A stretch of 64,000 nt of DNA from positions 806,001 through 870,000 of the forward strand of contig NZ_SODI01000001.1 of assembly GCF_004365915.1 (NCBI RefSeq), given 5' to 3'. Position 1 is the stretch's first letter. Every line of letters begins with the position of its first letter. The notes beneath the pieces were generated by a model. It was not told where the DNA came from, ran no database searches, and was given only the letters and a program-made list of their open reading frames with translations. Shown here one piece after another: positions 1-7,658 of the stretch. The DNA comes from Cryobacterium psychrophilum (GTDB taxonomy: Bacteria > Actinomycetota > Actinomycetes > Actinomycetales > Microbacteriaceae). The translations under genes and the position numbers were made by a program.

Positions 1-1241
1 GCTGGATCCTGGCTGTAGTCCTTGCTCTGCGTCATGGCGAGCACCCGCCCGGTTCCCACCTGAACGCTCGTGATGACGCCGCCGAGATCGCCGGCGGCGT
101 AGGTCTTGGGCACGTTGCTGTTCATCGTTGCGACCGCGGCGCCCTGAACGTCGAGGTCGAGGCTCGTATACACGTCGTAGCCGCCGAGGCGGATGTTGGC
201 CGCGCGTGCGTCCTCGTCGGCACCGAAGGTGGCATCGGTCTTCAGCACCCGCGTGACGTAGTCGCAGAAGAACGCGTTGTCCCCGGCGGTCTGGCATCCC
301 GTGCTGGGCGGAGTGATCACGGGCTCAATCACCGTGGCGACGGCCTCATCGTGCTCTTCCTGGGTGATCTTGTCATACGTGAGCATCTCGCGCAGGATGT
401 AGTCCCGGCGCTGCTTGTTGGCGGCGTATCCGCTCGCCGCACCGTTGAACTCACTCGCCGGGCGATCAAGCTGGTACCGCACCGGATTGTTGACGATGGC
501 AACGAGGCTTGCCGCCTGCGGCAGGGTGAGGTTGAGGGCGTTGGTGTTGAAGTAGTAGTTGGCTGCAGCCTCGATGCCGTAGACGGTTCCACCGAAGCCG
601 GTGATGTTGAGGTAGCCGCGCAGGATGTCATCCTTGGAGTATTCCTTCTCCATGCCGATCGCGAGGCGCATCTCCTTGAGCTTGCGGCTGGCCGAGATCT
701 CGGTGGCGCTCACGTAGCATTCGCGGCTCGCCTCCTGGTCCTGCATGGCTTCGCACTTCTGCACCAGGACGTTCTTCACGTACTGCTGGGTGATGGATGA
801 CCCGCCGCGCGTGCCTCCCCCGGCGAACGTGCTCACGGCGCCGCTGATGGTGCCCTGCAGGTCGATACCGCCGTGCTCCAGAAAGCGCGGGTCCTCGCTC
901 GACACGACGGCGTCCTTGACGAAGGGGCTGATGGCGTCCGAGCCCACCTCGACCCGGTTCTGCTGATAGAACGAGGCCATGAGTACCGGCGTTCCGTCGG
1001 TCTGCCTGGCGTAGATGTTGCTCTTCTGCGACAGCTGCTCCAGGGCAATGTATCCGGGCAGATTCTCAAACATGTTGATCGTGTTCGTTGCCGTCATGCC
1101 GGAGAGCGCGAGGGCGGGCGTGACGGCCACGGTCACGAGCAGGCCGGCGACGGCGCTCATGCAGATCAGGCCGATGAAGCCACCGACGACTCCCCCGAGC
1201 CGTCGCCCTGTGCTGGGACTCGAACCGGTGTCCTCGTTCAT
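1..1241 (-). CDS. Class A penicillin-binding protein (peptidoglycan transglycosylase/transpeptidase), 3' end outside window
   Basis: Bifunctional cell-wall synthase that polymerises lipid II outside the membrane; about the first 413 residues are in the window. An N-terminal membrane anchor (around residues 17-40) is followed by a GT51 glycosyltransferase domain. It carries the catalytic motif EDPRFLEHGG near residues 117-126 and GGSSITQQYVKN near 145-156, both textbook GT51 signatures. The transpeptidase domain would lie beyond position 1. The ATG at 1241 is preceded by AAGGGG about 8 nt upstream. The gene follows ribF on the same strand with a 146 bp gap. Family certain; the exact PBP subtype cannot be settled from this half. 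Confidence 0.93.
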   Translation of the reverse strand, partial: MNEDTGSSPSTGRRLGGVVGGFIGLICMSAVAGLLVTVAVTPALALSGMTATNTINMFENLPGYIALEQLSQKSNIYARQTDGTPVLMASFYQQNRVEVGSDAISPFVKDAVVSSEDPRFLEHGGIDLQGTISGAVSTFAGGGTRGGSSITQQYVKNVLVQKCEAMQDQEASRECYVSATEISASRKLKEMRLAIGMEKEYSKDDILRGYLNITGFGGTVYGIEAAANYYFNTNALNLTLPQAASLVAIVNNPVRYQLDRPASEFNGAASGYAANKQRRDYILREMLTYDKITQEEHDEAVATVIEPVITPPSTGCQTAGDNAFFCDYVTRVLKTDATFGADEDARAANIRLGGYDVYTSLDLDVQGAAVATMNSNVPKTYAAGDLGGVITSVQVGTGRVLAMTQSKDYSQDP

Positions 1242-1387
1242 GCCACTACCCCTTGCAAATTGCGATACGACGTGCGGCGAACCCCGGGCCGCTCGTCTAC
1301 TCTACGCAGCGATTCTGGATATCGTCACCGCTCCGCCCGCCGACTGCTCGTTACCCCCTCGAACTGGGGCAACCGGTCGGTTGGACT

Positions 1388-2335
1388 TTAAGCGTGTTGC
1401 TGCAGCTCGAGGATCGCACGCACGCGCTCGACATCGTCACGAATCTGTTCAATCAACGGTTCGATTCCGGAATAGGCAACCATGCCGCGAATTCGGCGTA
1501 CGAAGGACACATCCACGACATGGTCGTACAGGTCAAGATCGGTTTCATCGAGCACGTAGGCCTCCACCTGGCGACGCTGAACGCCCTCGAACGTGGGATT
1601 GTTGCCGATGGAAATAGCCGCTGGATACCGAGTGCCCGCATCCGTCAGCCACCCGGCATAGACGCCATCGGCGGGGGTGAACCCCTCCGAATCGGGAGCG
1701 AGGTTCGCGGTCGGAAACCCGAGTTCGCGGCCGCGGGCGGCACCGTGCACGACGAGCCCGCGCATGGTGGGAAGGTGGTCGAGCATCTCGGTGGCCGTCG
1801 CCACGTCGCCGCTTCCGAGCAGGTCACGAATCCAGGTGGACGACACCCGACGGTCCTGGCGCGGTTTCACGTCATCGATCAGTCGCACCTCAAAACCGTA
1901 TTTCGTGCCGAGGCGCTTGAGCAGTGCAACGTCACCCGCGCCCTGGGCACCGAAACGAAAGTCGCGGCCCACGAGCACGAACCTGGCCTGCAGGGCGTGC
2001 ACAAGAATCGAGGCGACGAACTCCCCGGGGGCCAGCCCGGCGAGCTGCGAATCGAAGCCGAGCACGAGAGTCGCGTCAACGCCGGTTTCGGCCAGCAGGT
2101 CAAGCTTCTGCTCCAGGCTCACGAGCGCGTCCGGGCAGTGTTCCGGCGACAAGAGGGCGAGCGGATGCCGATCGAACGTCACCACGACGGCCGCGAGCTG
2201 ATGCTCGGCCGCGAGAGCGTTGAGTCCGGTGATGACCGCACGATGGCCGGCATGCACTCCGTCGAACTTGCCGATGCACACGGCAGAGGCCGGCCAGTCG
2301 GCCGGTACGGCCGTGGTGCCGTAAAGGGTCTTCAC
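1388..2335 (-). CDS. ribF: Bifunctional riboflavin kinase / FAD synthetase
   Basis: Converts riboflavin to FMN and then to FAD in the cytoplasm. About 315 residues, the usual length. The N-terminal adenylyltransferase domain shows GKFDGVHAGHRAVI (the nucleotidyltransferase HxGH-type motif) near residues 21-34. The C-terminal riboflavin kinase domain shows GVYAGW and SIGNNPTF. An upstream in-frame ATG exists at 2386, but the GTG at 2335 gives the normal RibF N-terminus and overlaps the stop of the upstream membrane-protein gene as GTGA, so translation is probably coupled. It is the last gene of a truB-to-ribF operon, a pairing common in bacteria. Confidence 0.95.
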   Translation of the reverse strand: MKTLYGTTAVPADWPASAVCIGKFDGVHAGHRAVITGLNALAAEHQLAAVVVTFDRHPLALLSPEHCPDALVSLEQKLDLLAETGVDATLVLGFDSQLAGLAPGEFVASILVHALQARFVLVGRDFRFGAQGAGDVALLKRLGTKYGFEVRLIDDVKPRQDRRVSSTWIRDLLGSGDVATATEMLDHLPTMRGLVVHGAARGRELGFPTANLAPDSEGFTPADGVYAGWLTDAGTRYPAAISIGNNPTFEGVQRRQVEAYVLDETDLDLYDHVVDVSFVRRIRGMVAYSGIEPLIEQIRDDVERVRAILELQQHA

Positions 2336-2775
2336 GAGTGCGCCACCGCCCGGGTCGTCGGGGCGGGGTGGCGAGCGAGCCACCACATTCCGAGGATCGG
2401 AAGCACAAGGGGAACAAAGCCGTAGCCTCGCCCGAAGACCGACCAGACGGTCTTGTGCTGGAAGAGCTCCGGGTCGACCAGACTCAGGGTTCCAACGACC
2501 AGCACGCCGAGCAGTTCGAAACTGATCGTGATCCAGGCCACGCGGTACCAGGCCGGACTACGCCGCACCAGGGCGATGGTGGCCACGATGTACACCGCTG
2601 CGGCAAGGGCGGAGAGGGAATACGACAACGGAGCATCGGAGAAGGTCTCCACTATCTGCACGAAAGACCGACCCGTCGCCGCGAGGGCCAGCAGGCCGTA
2701 GACGGCAATCAGGAGTCGCCCAATGCCGGTAACTCGTCGCGTTGGGGCCGCCGCTTCGGTCTGCTTTTCTGTCAT
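2332..2775 (-). CDS. Small integral membrane protein, unknown function
   Basis: 147-residue protein, not recognised as a named family. It has four hydrophobic stretches (roughly residues 15-35, 50-68, 78-100 and 115-135), consistent with four membrane spans, after a short polar N-terminus rich in Thr/Ala/Arg. The ATG at 2775 is chosen because the extension to 2871 is low-complexity and unconserved in character. Its stop overlaps the ribF GTG start by four bases, and it follows another small membrane protein by 43 bp, so it belongs to the truB-ribF transcript. The context gives no specific function. Confidence 0.8.
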   Translation of the reverse strand: MTEKQTEAAAPTRRVTGIGRLLIAVYGLLALAATGRSFVQIVETFSDAPLSYSLSALAAAVYIVATIALVRRSPAWYRVAWITISFELLGVLVVGTLSLVDPELFQHKTVWSVFGRGYGFVPLVLPILGMWWLARHPAPTTRAVAHS

Positions 2776-2818
2776 GGCTTGGTAATTATCGCAGTTTCCC
2801 GAACGGGTCGGCACCGGT

Positions 2819-3187
2819 TCAGAGTCCCTGCACGGTCCAGATCTGCAACATGCGGTACAACATGACGGCAACCGCGAGGCAGGCTACCCCGAGAATAACG
2901 GTGCTCCAGCGGCTGCGTTCCACGAGCGCCCAGAACCCGGCTGCCACGGGAAGCAGGATGGCGCTGACGAGGTAGGTGTAGAACTCCAGCACGCTCCCGG
3001 TGGCCGCGTTGCCCACCAGGGGCGCCACGATTGCGACCACGAGCTGAACGAGAAGGAGCAGTTCGACGAGGGCCGTCGCCCCCATGGTGAGGTCCGTTGG
3101 TTTGCGCCCCGCAAGTCCGAGGGCGACACACAGCAGCCCGGCGGGAATGGCCACGGCCAGTTGCAACCAGGTGAGCCATTCGATCAT
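2819..3187 (-). CDS. Small integral membrane protein, unknown function
   Basis: 122 residues with four predicted membrane helices (about 5-25, 38-58, 65-87, 94-114) and almost no soluble portion. The ATG overlaps the truB stop codon as ATGA, indicating translational coupling. Nothing in the sequence suggests a catalytic site. It could be a small membrane partner protein, but this is a guess; it is called by its coding character, the tight operon arrangement and the hydrophobic pattern. Confidence 0.8.
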   Translation of the reverse strand: MIEWLTWLQLAVAIPAGLLCVALGLAGRKPTDLTMGATALVELLLLVQLVVAIVAPLVGNAATGSVLEFYTYLVSAILLPVAAGFWALVERSRWSTVILGVACLAVAVMLYRMLQIWTVQGL

Positions 3188-4143
3188 GCGGATTCTCCCG
3201 GAAGTGTCTCGCCCTGCGCCGTTACGGGTGTTGCCGGCTCATCGGGCGGAAAATTGAGAATCGATTTGGCCTGGCTGCCGCGCATTTCGACGAGGCCCAC
3301 GAGCCGGCCATCCGGCGCGATTGCGGCGATGGGCCCCGTGCCCTCCGGCGGCGGCGCCACGTCGATGCGTTTGCCGTGGCCGAGGTCAATCGCCTGTTGT
3401 TCGGTGAGGTCCAGCCGGTCGAGCAGGCGGGTCGCGGCATCCGTTGGGGAGATGAGGGACGCGGACACGTCGAGCTCGTCGAGCGGGAAGGCCGATTCGA
3501 TCCGAAACGGGCCGATGCGGGTGCGGCGCAGCTGCGTGAGGTGCCCGCCGACGGCGAGGGCGTCGCCGAGGTCGCGGGCCAGCGCCCGAATGTACGTTCC
3601 GGAGCCGCAGTTGACGCGCACCTCGAGGTCGAGAAAACCGTCCAGCGGGGTGCTGGAGAGCAGTTCGAAGGAACTGACCGTGACCGGGCGCTCGGCGAGC
3701 TGCACGTCTTCGCCGGCGCGAACGCGGGCGTAGGCGCGCACGCCGGCGACCTTGATGGCACTCACGGCACTCGGCCGCTGGCTGATGTCCCCGGTCAGGG
3801 CCGCGATTCCGGCGGTGATGGCGTCGGCGGTCACGCCGTCCATCGCCGCGGCGGTTGCCCGCTCGATTTCTTCGCCCTCAGCGTCATCGGTGGTCGTCGA
3901 GGCCCCGAGGCGGATGGTGGCGAGGTATTCCTTGTCAAGGCCGACGACAAAGGTGAGCAGGCGCGTGGAGCTGTTCACCCCAAGAACGAGCAGTCCGGTT
4001 GCCATGGGGTCGAGGGTTCCGGCGTGGCCCACCTTGCGGGTGCCGGCGAGACGGCGGGTGCGGGCAACGGCGTCGTGGCTGGTCCAGCCCTGCGCCTTGT
4101 CCACCAGCAGCAGGCCGCTGTGAACCGACGCGGCGGGCTTCAT
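3184..4143 (-). CDS. truB: tRNA pseudouridine(55) synthase
   Basis: Isomerises U55 in the T-loop of tRNAs. The N-terminal catalytic segment LLLVDKAQGWTSHDAV then KVGHAGTLDPMATGLL contains the catalytic Asp of the GTLDP motif (around residue 42); the downstream RxSAVSAIKV-type and CGSGTYIRAL motifs are also present. About 319 residues from this start. An earlier ATG at 4191 would add 16 residues, but the ATG at 4143 has AGGTG five bases upstream and begins directly before the conserved region, so it is preferred. First gene of a four-gene operon with two membrane proteins and ribF; its stop overlaps the next start. Confidence 0.94.
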   Translation of the reverse strand: MKPAASVHSGLLLVDKAQGWTSHDAVARTRRLAGTRKVGHAGTLDPMATGLLVLGVNSSTRLLTFVVGLDKEYLATIRLGASTTTDDAEGEEIERATAAAMDGVTADAITAGIAALTGDISQRPSAVSAIKVAGVRAYARVRAGEDVQLAERPVTVSSFELLSSTPLDGFLDLEVRVNCGSGTYIRALARDLGDALAVGGHLTQLRRTRIGPFRIESAFPLDELDVSASLISPTDAATRLLDRLDLTEQQAIDLGHGKRIDVAPPPEGTGPIAAIAPDGRLVGLVEMRGSQAKSILNFPPDEPATPVTAQGETLPGESA

Positions 4144-4343
4144 GCCGGCACCTGCGATGTCGCGGCGGCGCTCGGGGTGTTCGGGTCGCATGGGGTGGGG
4201 GACGTAAAACGTTCGGTTTCAGCAGCACCTCGGGGGGCCGGAATCGTGTCCCTCGATGTCTCAATCACAGGTCAAATCTTACCAGTGCGACGCTAAGCCC
4301 CTCCTCGCCCCGTCGTGGTCGAACGTCGCCCTAGGCTGAAGTC

Positions 4344-5351
4344 ATGCGAATTGCTGTGATCGGTGCCGGCGCCCTGGGCGGAACGTTCGCCACCCTGCTT
4401 GAGGGTGCGGGGCATGAGGTCACGGTCACCGCGCGTGGCGAGACCCTCGCCGCGATCCGGGCCGATGGCATCCGGCTCAGCGGTGCGTTCGGCGACGCGC
4501 ACGCGCATCCCCTGGCGCTGACGCGCCTCACCGAAACACCCGATCTCGCGCTCGTATGCACGAAGGCGCAGGACGCGGCCGCAGCGATCACCGACAATGC
4601 CGGGTTTCTGAACGGATGCCCCGTGATCGTCGTGCAAAACGGCCTTCTCGGGGTGCGCACCGCCACCGACCTCCTGCCGGATTCGGAGTGCTTCGGCCTG
4701 CTCGTGATCGTGGCCGCGAACTACACCGAACCGGGGCACGTGAGCGTGACGACCGCTGCACCGAGTTACCTCGGTCGCGGCAGCGGGGCCGTCGACGACG
4801 AGACGATGCGCTGGCAGGCGGTGCTCGGCGGCCCGCTCCGCACCGTAACCATCGCCAACTTCGTGGGCGCGCAGTGGACCAAGCTTGTCGTGAACATGCT
4901 CAATTCCCTGCCGGCGATCACCGGGCTCAGCGTGCAGGAGGTCGTTGACGCTCCTCGTCTGCGGCGGGTGCTCACGGCGAGCATGCGCGAGACCGTGCGC
5001 GTGGCGATGCGGCGGGGCGTGCGTTTCGGCTCCCTGCAGAAACTTGACGACCGCCGGTTGCGGGTCTTCTCACGGCTGCCGCTCTGGGCCGGGCAGGTTC
5101 TCCCCCTCGGCATGCGCGCGCGGATGGGGCAGGTTCCCAACCGCGGCTCCACCCTGCAGAGCCTGCTGCGGCGACAGCTCACCGAGATCGACTTCCTCAA
5201 CGGCACCGTCGTGCGCGAGGCGCAATCGGCCGGACTGACGGCGCCCGTCAATGCCCTGCTCACGGCGCTCGTGCACGAGGTGGAGTCCAGCGGCACCAGC
5301 CTCCCCGTGAACGAGGTGCTCGAACGCTTAGCGGTGCTCGGTCGTTCCTGA
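4344..5351 (+). CDS. panE: 2-dehydropantoate 2-reductase (ketopantoate reductase)
   Basis: NADPH-dependent reduction of ketopantoate to pantoate in the CoA pathway. The N-terminus MRIAVIGAGALGGTFATLL is a classic Rossmann GxGxxG motif. The C-terminal helical domain contains QWTKLVVNMLNSLPAITG, whose Lys and Asn match the catalytic positions of the ApbA/PanE family. At 335 residues the length is normal. It is transcribed divergently from truB across a 200 bp gap and runs toward the minus-strand uridine-kinase-like gene. Other ApbA/PanE-family reductases have different substrates, so the exact substrate is inferred. Confidence 0.88.
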   Translation: MRIAVIGAGALGGTFATLLEGAGHEVTVTARGETLAAIRADGIRLSGAFGDAHAHPLALTRLTETPDLALVCTKAQDAAAAITDNAGFLNGCPVIVVQNGLLGVRTATDLLPDSECFGLLVIVAANYTEPGHVSVTTAAPSYLGRGSGAVDDETMRWQAVLGGPLRTVTIANFVGAQWTKLVVNMLNSLPAITGLSVQEVVDAPRLRRVLTASMRETVRVAMRRGVRFGSLQKLDDRRLRVFSRLPLWAGQVLPLGMRARMGQVPNRGSTLQSLLRRQLTEIDFLNGTVVREAQSAGLTAPVNALLTALVHEVESSGTSLPVNEVLERLAVLGRS

Positions 5352-5373
5352 GACGCCACCTCGACCAACGGGG

Positions 5374-5979
5374 TCAGCAGCTGTCGAGGAAGAGGCGGCG
5401 CGGGGCCGCGGCATCCGTGTTATCGACCACGGCATCGACAAGGTTTCGCGGGGCAACCTCCGCCCGGTAGAGCCTGTCTGCCGCGGTCTCTGGGCCGCTC
5501 TCCACGAGGATGCTGAACAACCACAGGTCATGGAGCTCCGGGCGGTTGGCGAACTCGCCCTCCACAATCAGGATCGCGTCGGGCGACGTGGTACTCCACG
5601 TTGGTTCGATCCACGTATCGCGATCCGGGTCGAAGTGCTCCATGACAAACCCCGCGCTCCCGTTGATCCGGAACGGCTCAACCAGCACGCGCCGCAGCGC
5701 CGAGTAGTCGTAACCGAAGCGGTAGCGGCGCTCGGGCGTTGGCGTTCCGAACGCGTTCTGCTCTGCCGTTGAGCGTTGAAAGAAGTGCAGGGAGGCGCTG
5801 AACACGTTGCGTTCATCGTCTTCCCGGAGCACCTCTGCGAGGTCTTCCGCCACTCGGGCCCGACCGGAGGCGTCAGAGCCGTCGACCGAGATGACGGTGC
5901 GGCCCCGCCCGTAGTGGTGCAGGATTTCGTCCGCGAGGGTTCGTAGGAATTCGACGCGCGGTGTGGAGGGAAGCCTCAT
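5374..5979 (-). CDS. Uridine-kinase-like P-loop protein with a degenerate Walker A
   Basis: 201 residues resembling the uridine kinase/phosphoribulokinase fold: a nucleotide-binding start (SVDGSDASGRARVAEDLA, residues 31-48), a central segment with RYRFGYDYSALRRVLVEPFR, and an ILIVEGEF strand like the family's later core strand. The Walker A is abnormal: the GxxxxGK[ST] signature reads GSDASGRARV, so both the P-loop Lys and the following Ser/Thr are missing. It is therefore probably not an active kinase in the usual way. It starts only 23 bp from divergent mutY. Family assignment moderate; activity doubtful. Confidence 0.75.
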   Translation of the reverse strand: MRLPSTPRVEFLRTLADEILHHYGRGRTVISVDGSDASGRARVAEDLAEVLREDDERNVFSASLHFFQRSTAEQNAFGTPTPERRYRFGYDYSALRRVLVEPFRINGSAGFVMEHFDPDRDTWIEPTWSTTSPDAILIVEGEFANRPELHDLWLFSILVESGPETAADRLYRAEVAPRNLVDAVVDNTDAAAPRRLFLDSC

Positions 5980-6002
5980 GAATCGAGCCTAGGTTAGAAC
6001 CA

Positions 6003-6914
6003 ATGAACGTTACAGCCCCCACCACGGAGACCGGCGCCCCGACCGGCGCCCTCAGCCCGGTGCTCAACGAGTGGTTTCGCGGCAATGCCAGGGACCTGCC
6101 GTGGCGGCGCAGCGACTTCTCGCCGTGGGGTGTGCTCGTGAGTGAGTTCATGTTGCAGCAGACGCCCGTGGTACGCGTCATCCCCCGTCTGAACGAGTGG
6201 CTCGCACGCTGGCCGACGCCCGCGCACCTTGCCGCGGCGCCTCCCAGCGAGGCCGTGCGCGCTTGGGCGTCCCTCGGGTACCCCCGGCGAGCCCTGTGGT
6301 TGCACGCGGCGGCCGTGCAGATCACGGAGCGTCACGACGGTCGGGTACCCGAAGAAGTTGATGACCTGCTCAGCCTCACCGGGGTCGGGGATTACACCGC
6401 GCGCGCGGTGGCTGTCTTCGCGTTTGGCCACCGGCATCCGGTCGTCGATACGAACACACGGCGTGTGCTCGCACGCTCCGTCACCGGGCAGGCCGAACCG
6501 GCCCCGCCCAGCCGCACGCGCGACCTCGATCTGATGTCGTCAGAGCTGCCGGAGGACCCGGTCGAAGCCGCCGTGTTCAACGCGGCCACGATGGAGCTCG
6601 GCGCCGTGGTGTGCACGAGCCGATCCCCCCACTGTGCGGAGTGTCCCCTGCGAGATTCATGTGCGTGGCGTGCGCTCGGGTACCCGGCGTACACGGGTGC
6701 CCGCAAGGCCGTGCAGAAGAAGTTCGAGGGCAGTGATCGCCAGGTTCGCGGCCTCATCATGGCGGAGTTGCGTTCCACGCATCGCCCCGTGACGGCGGAG
6801 GAGATAACCGGTCTTTGGGCCGATGCCGCGCAGCGCGACCGTGCGCTGGCGAGCCTCCTCGTCGACGGCCTCGCGGTGCCGGCCCCGGCCGGCGGCTACA
6901 CGCTTCCGGGTTAG
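6003..6914 (+). CDS. mutY: A/G-specific adenine DNA glycosylase
   Basis: Removes adenine mispaired with 8-oxoguanine. It shows the MutY core: RDLPWRR, then SEFMLQQT with the catalytic Glu (about residue 47), the helix-hairpin-helix LTGVGDYTARAV, and VDTNTRRV with the catalytic Asp (about 148). The 4Fe-4S cluster ligands C-x6-C-x2-C-x5-C lie near residues 204-221. At 303 residues it is short because the C-terminal NUDIX-like lesion-recognition domain is reduced, which is frequent in actinobacteria. It diverges from the uridine-kinase-like gene with a 23 bp spacer, so their promoters must overlap. Confidence 0.95.
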   Translation: MNVTAPTTETGAPTGALSPVLNEWFRGNARDLPWRRSDFSPWGVLVSEFMLQQTPVVRVIPRLNEWLARWPTPAHLAAAPPSEAVRAWASLGYPRRALWLHAAAVQITERHDGRVPEEVDDLLSLTGVGDYTARAVAVFAFGHRHPVVDTNTRRVLARSVTGQAEPAPPSRTRDLDLMSSELPEDPVEAAVFNAATMELGAVVCTSRSPHCAECPLRDSCAWRALGYPAYTGARKAVQKKFEGSDRQVRGLIMAELRSTHRPVTAEEITGLWADAAQRDRALASLLVDGLAVPAPAGGYTLPG

Positions 6915-6931
6915 CCCTGCACCCGTGTGGG

Positions 6932-7023
6932 TGCTACTTCAGGACTGTGCCCGCGCCGCCCGTGCCCGCCCGGTTAAACACCGGTGACTCCCTGCTGCCA
7001 ACCCAGGATCTCCTGAAGTAGCA
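6932..7023. repeat. 13-bp inverted repeats flanking a 66-bp spacer between convergent mutY and rbfA
   Basis: TGCTACTTCAGGA at 6932-6944 is repeated as its exact reverse complement at 7011-7023. Inside lies a small hairpin, CCGGT-TAAAC-ACCGG (6970-6984). The element occupies most of the 147 bp gap between convergent genes. It may act as a bidirectional transcription terminator, but the long loop is unusual and no T-run follows; a relic of a small mobile element is also possible. Confidence 0.6.
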
Positions 7024-7061
7024 ACCGGAAGCCACCGGGGCGTTGCCTGATGCCGTCTGAC

Positions 7062-7526
7062 CTATTTGGCGACGGACTCGTCGGCCGTGTCGTCGTCCTC
7101 GTCGGACTCACGCGGCTTGGCGTACGGGTCGGCATCGCCAGCGTACGTGGCCGTGACCGCGTCGCGCTCCGTGATGGAGTCGCGTTCGTGAGCTTCGCGC
7201 AACAGGTCGTCAATGAGTGCGGCGTTCTCGGGGATACCATCCGCAATGAACTCAATTGACGGAGTCAGCCGCGCGGTGATGTTCTTGCCCACCTCGCTGC
7301 GCATCATGCCGGTCGCCGCCTTGAGTGCTGCGGCGCTGTCGGTGCGTTCTTCGATCGAACCGTACACGGTGTAGAAGACCGAGGCGTGCTGCAGGTCGCC
7401 GGTCACCTTCACGTCGGTGATCGTCACGAAGCCCAGACGCGGGTCGCGCAGGCCGCGTTCCAGACGCTTGGCGATGATGACCTTGATGCGGTCCGCCATC
7501 TTTCTCGCGCGTTCCGGATCTGCCAT
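7062..7526 (-). CDS. rbfA: 30S ribosome-binding factor A
   Basis: Late 16S rRNA/30S maturation factor. 154 residues; the KH-like fold is recognisable from ARKMADRIKVIIAKRLERGL, DPRLGFVTITDVKVTGDL and FYTVYG. The acidic C-terminal tail is typical of actinobacterial homologues. The ATG at 7526 has AAGGAG seven to eight bases upstream. It lies downstream of infB, as in many bacteria, but a strong hairpin plus T-run separates the two, so it may depend on read-through or its own promoter. truB, usually next, is displaced about 3 kb further on. Confidence 0.95.
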   Translation of the reverse strand: MADPERARKMADRIKVIIAKRLERGLRDPRLGFVTITDVKVTGDLQHASVFYTVYGSIEERTDSAAALKAATGMMRSEVGKNITARLTPSIEFIADGIPENAALIDDLLREAHERDSITERDAVTATYAGDADPYAKPRESDEDDDTADESVAK

Positions 7527-7593
7527 GACTTTCTCCTTCTATCAAAAACTGCGGTTGTGGTGATTCAGTGTTGGGTTCGTTCAGTGTTGCGTT

Positions 7594-7646
7594 AAAAACC
7601 GGGGGTCTCCGCCCGATTGCCCGGTGGACAATCGAGCGGAGACCCC
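7594..7646 (-). terminator. Rho-independent terminator after infB
   Basis: On the minus strand GGGGTCTCCGC pairs perfectly with GCGGAGACCCC (arms 7602-7612 and 7636-7646). The stem extends after one mismatch by six further pairs (7614-7619 with 7629-7634) around a 9 nt loop, and a TTTTT run follows (complement of 7594-7598). It sits 12 bp past the infB stop. Confidence 0.88.
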
Positions 7647-7658
7647 TGGACCGTGGAG

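Noticed and set aside
1214..1226. GGTTCGAGTCCC on the minus strand, resembling a tRNA T-loop
   Set aside because: The flanking bases do not form a T-stem or acceptor stem, and the stretch lies within the N-terminal codons of the penicillin-binding protein.
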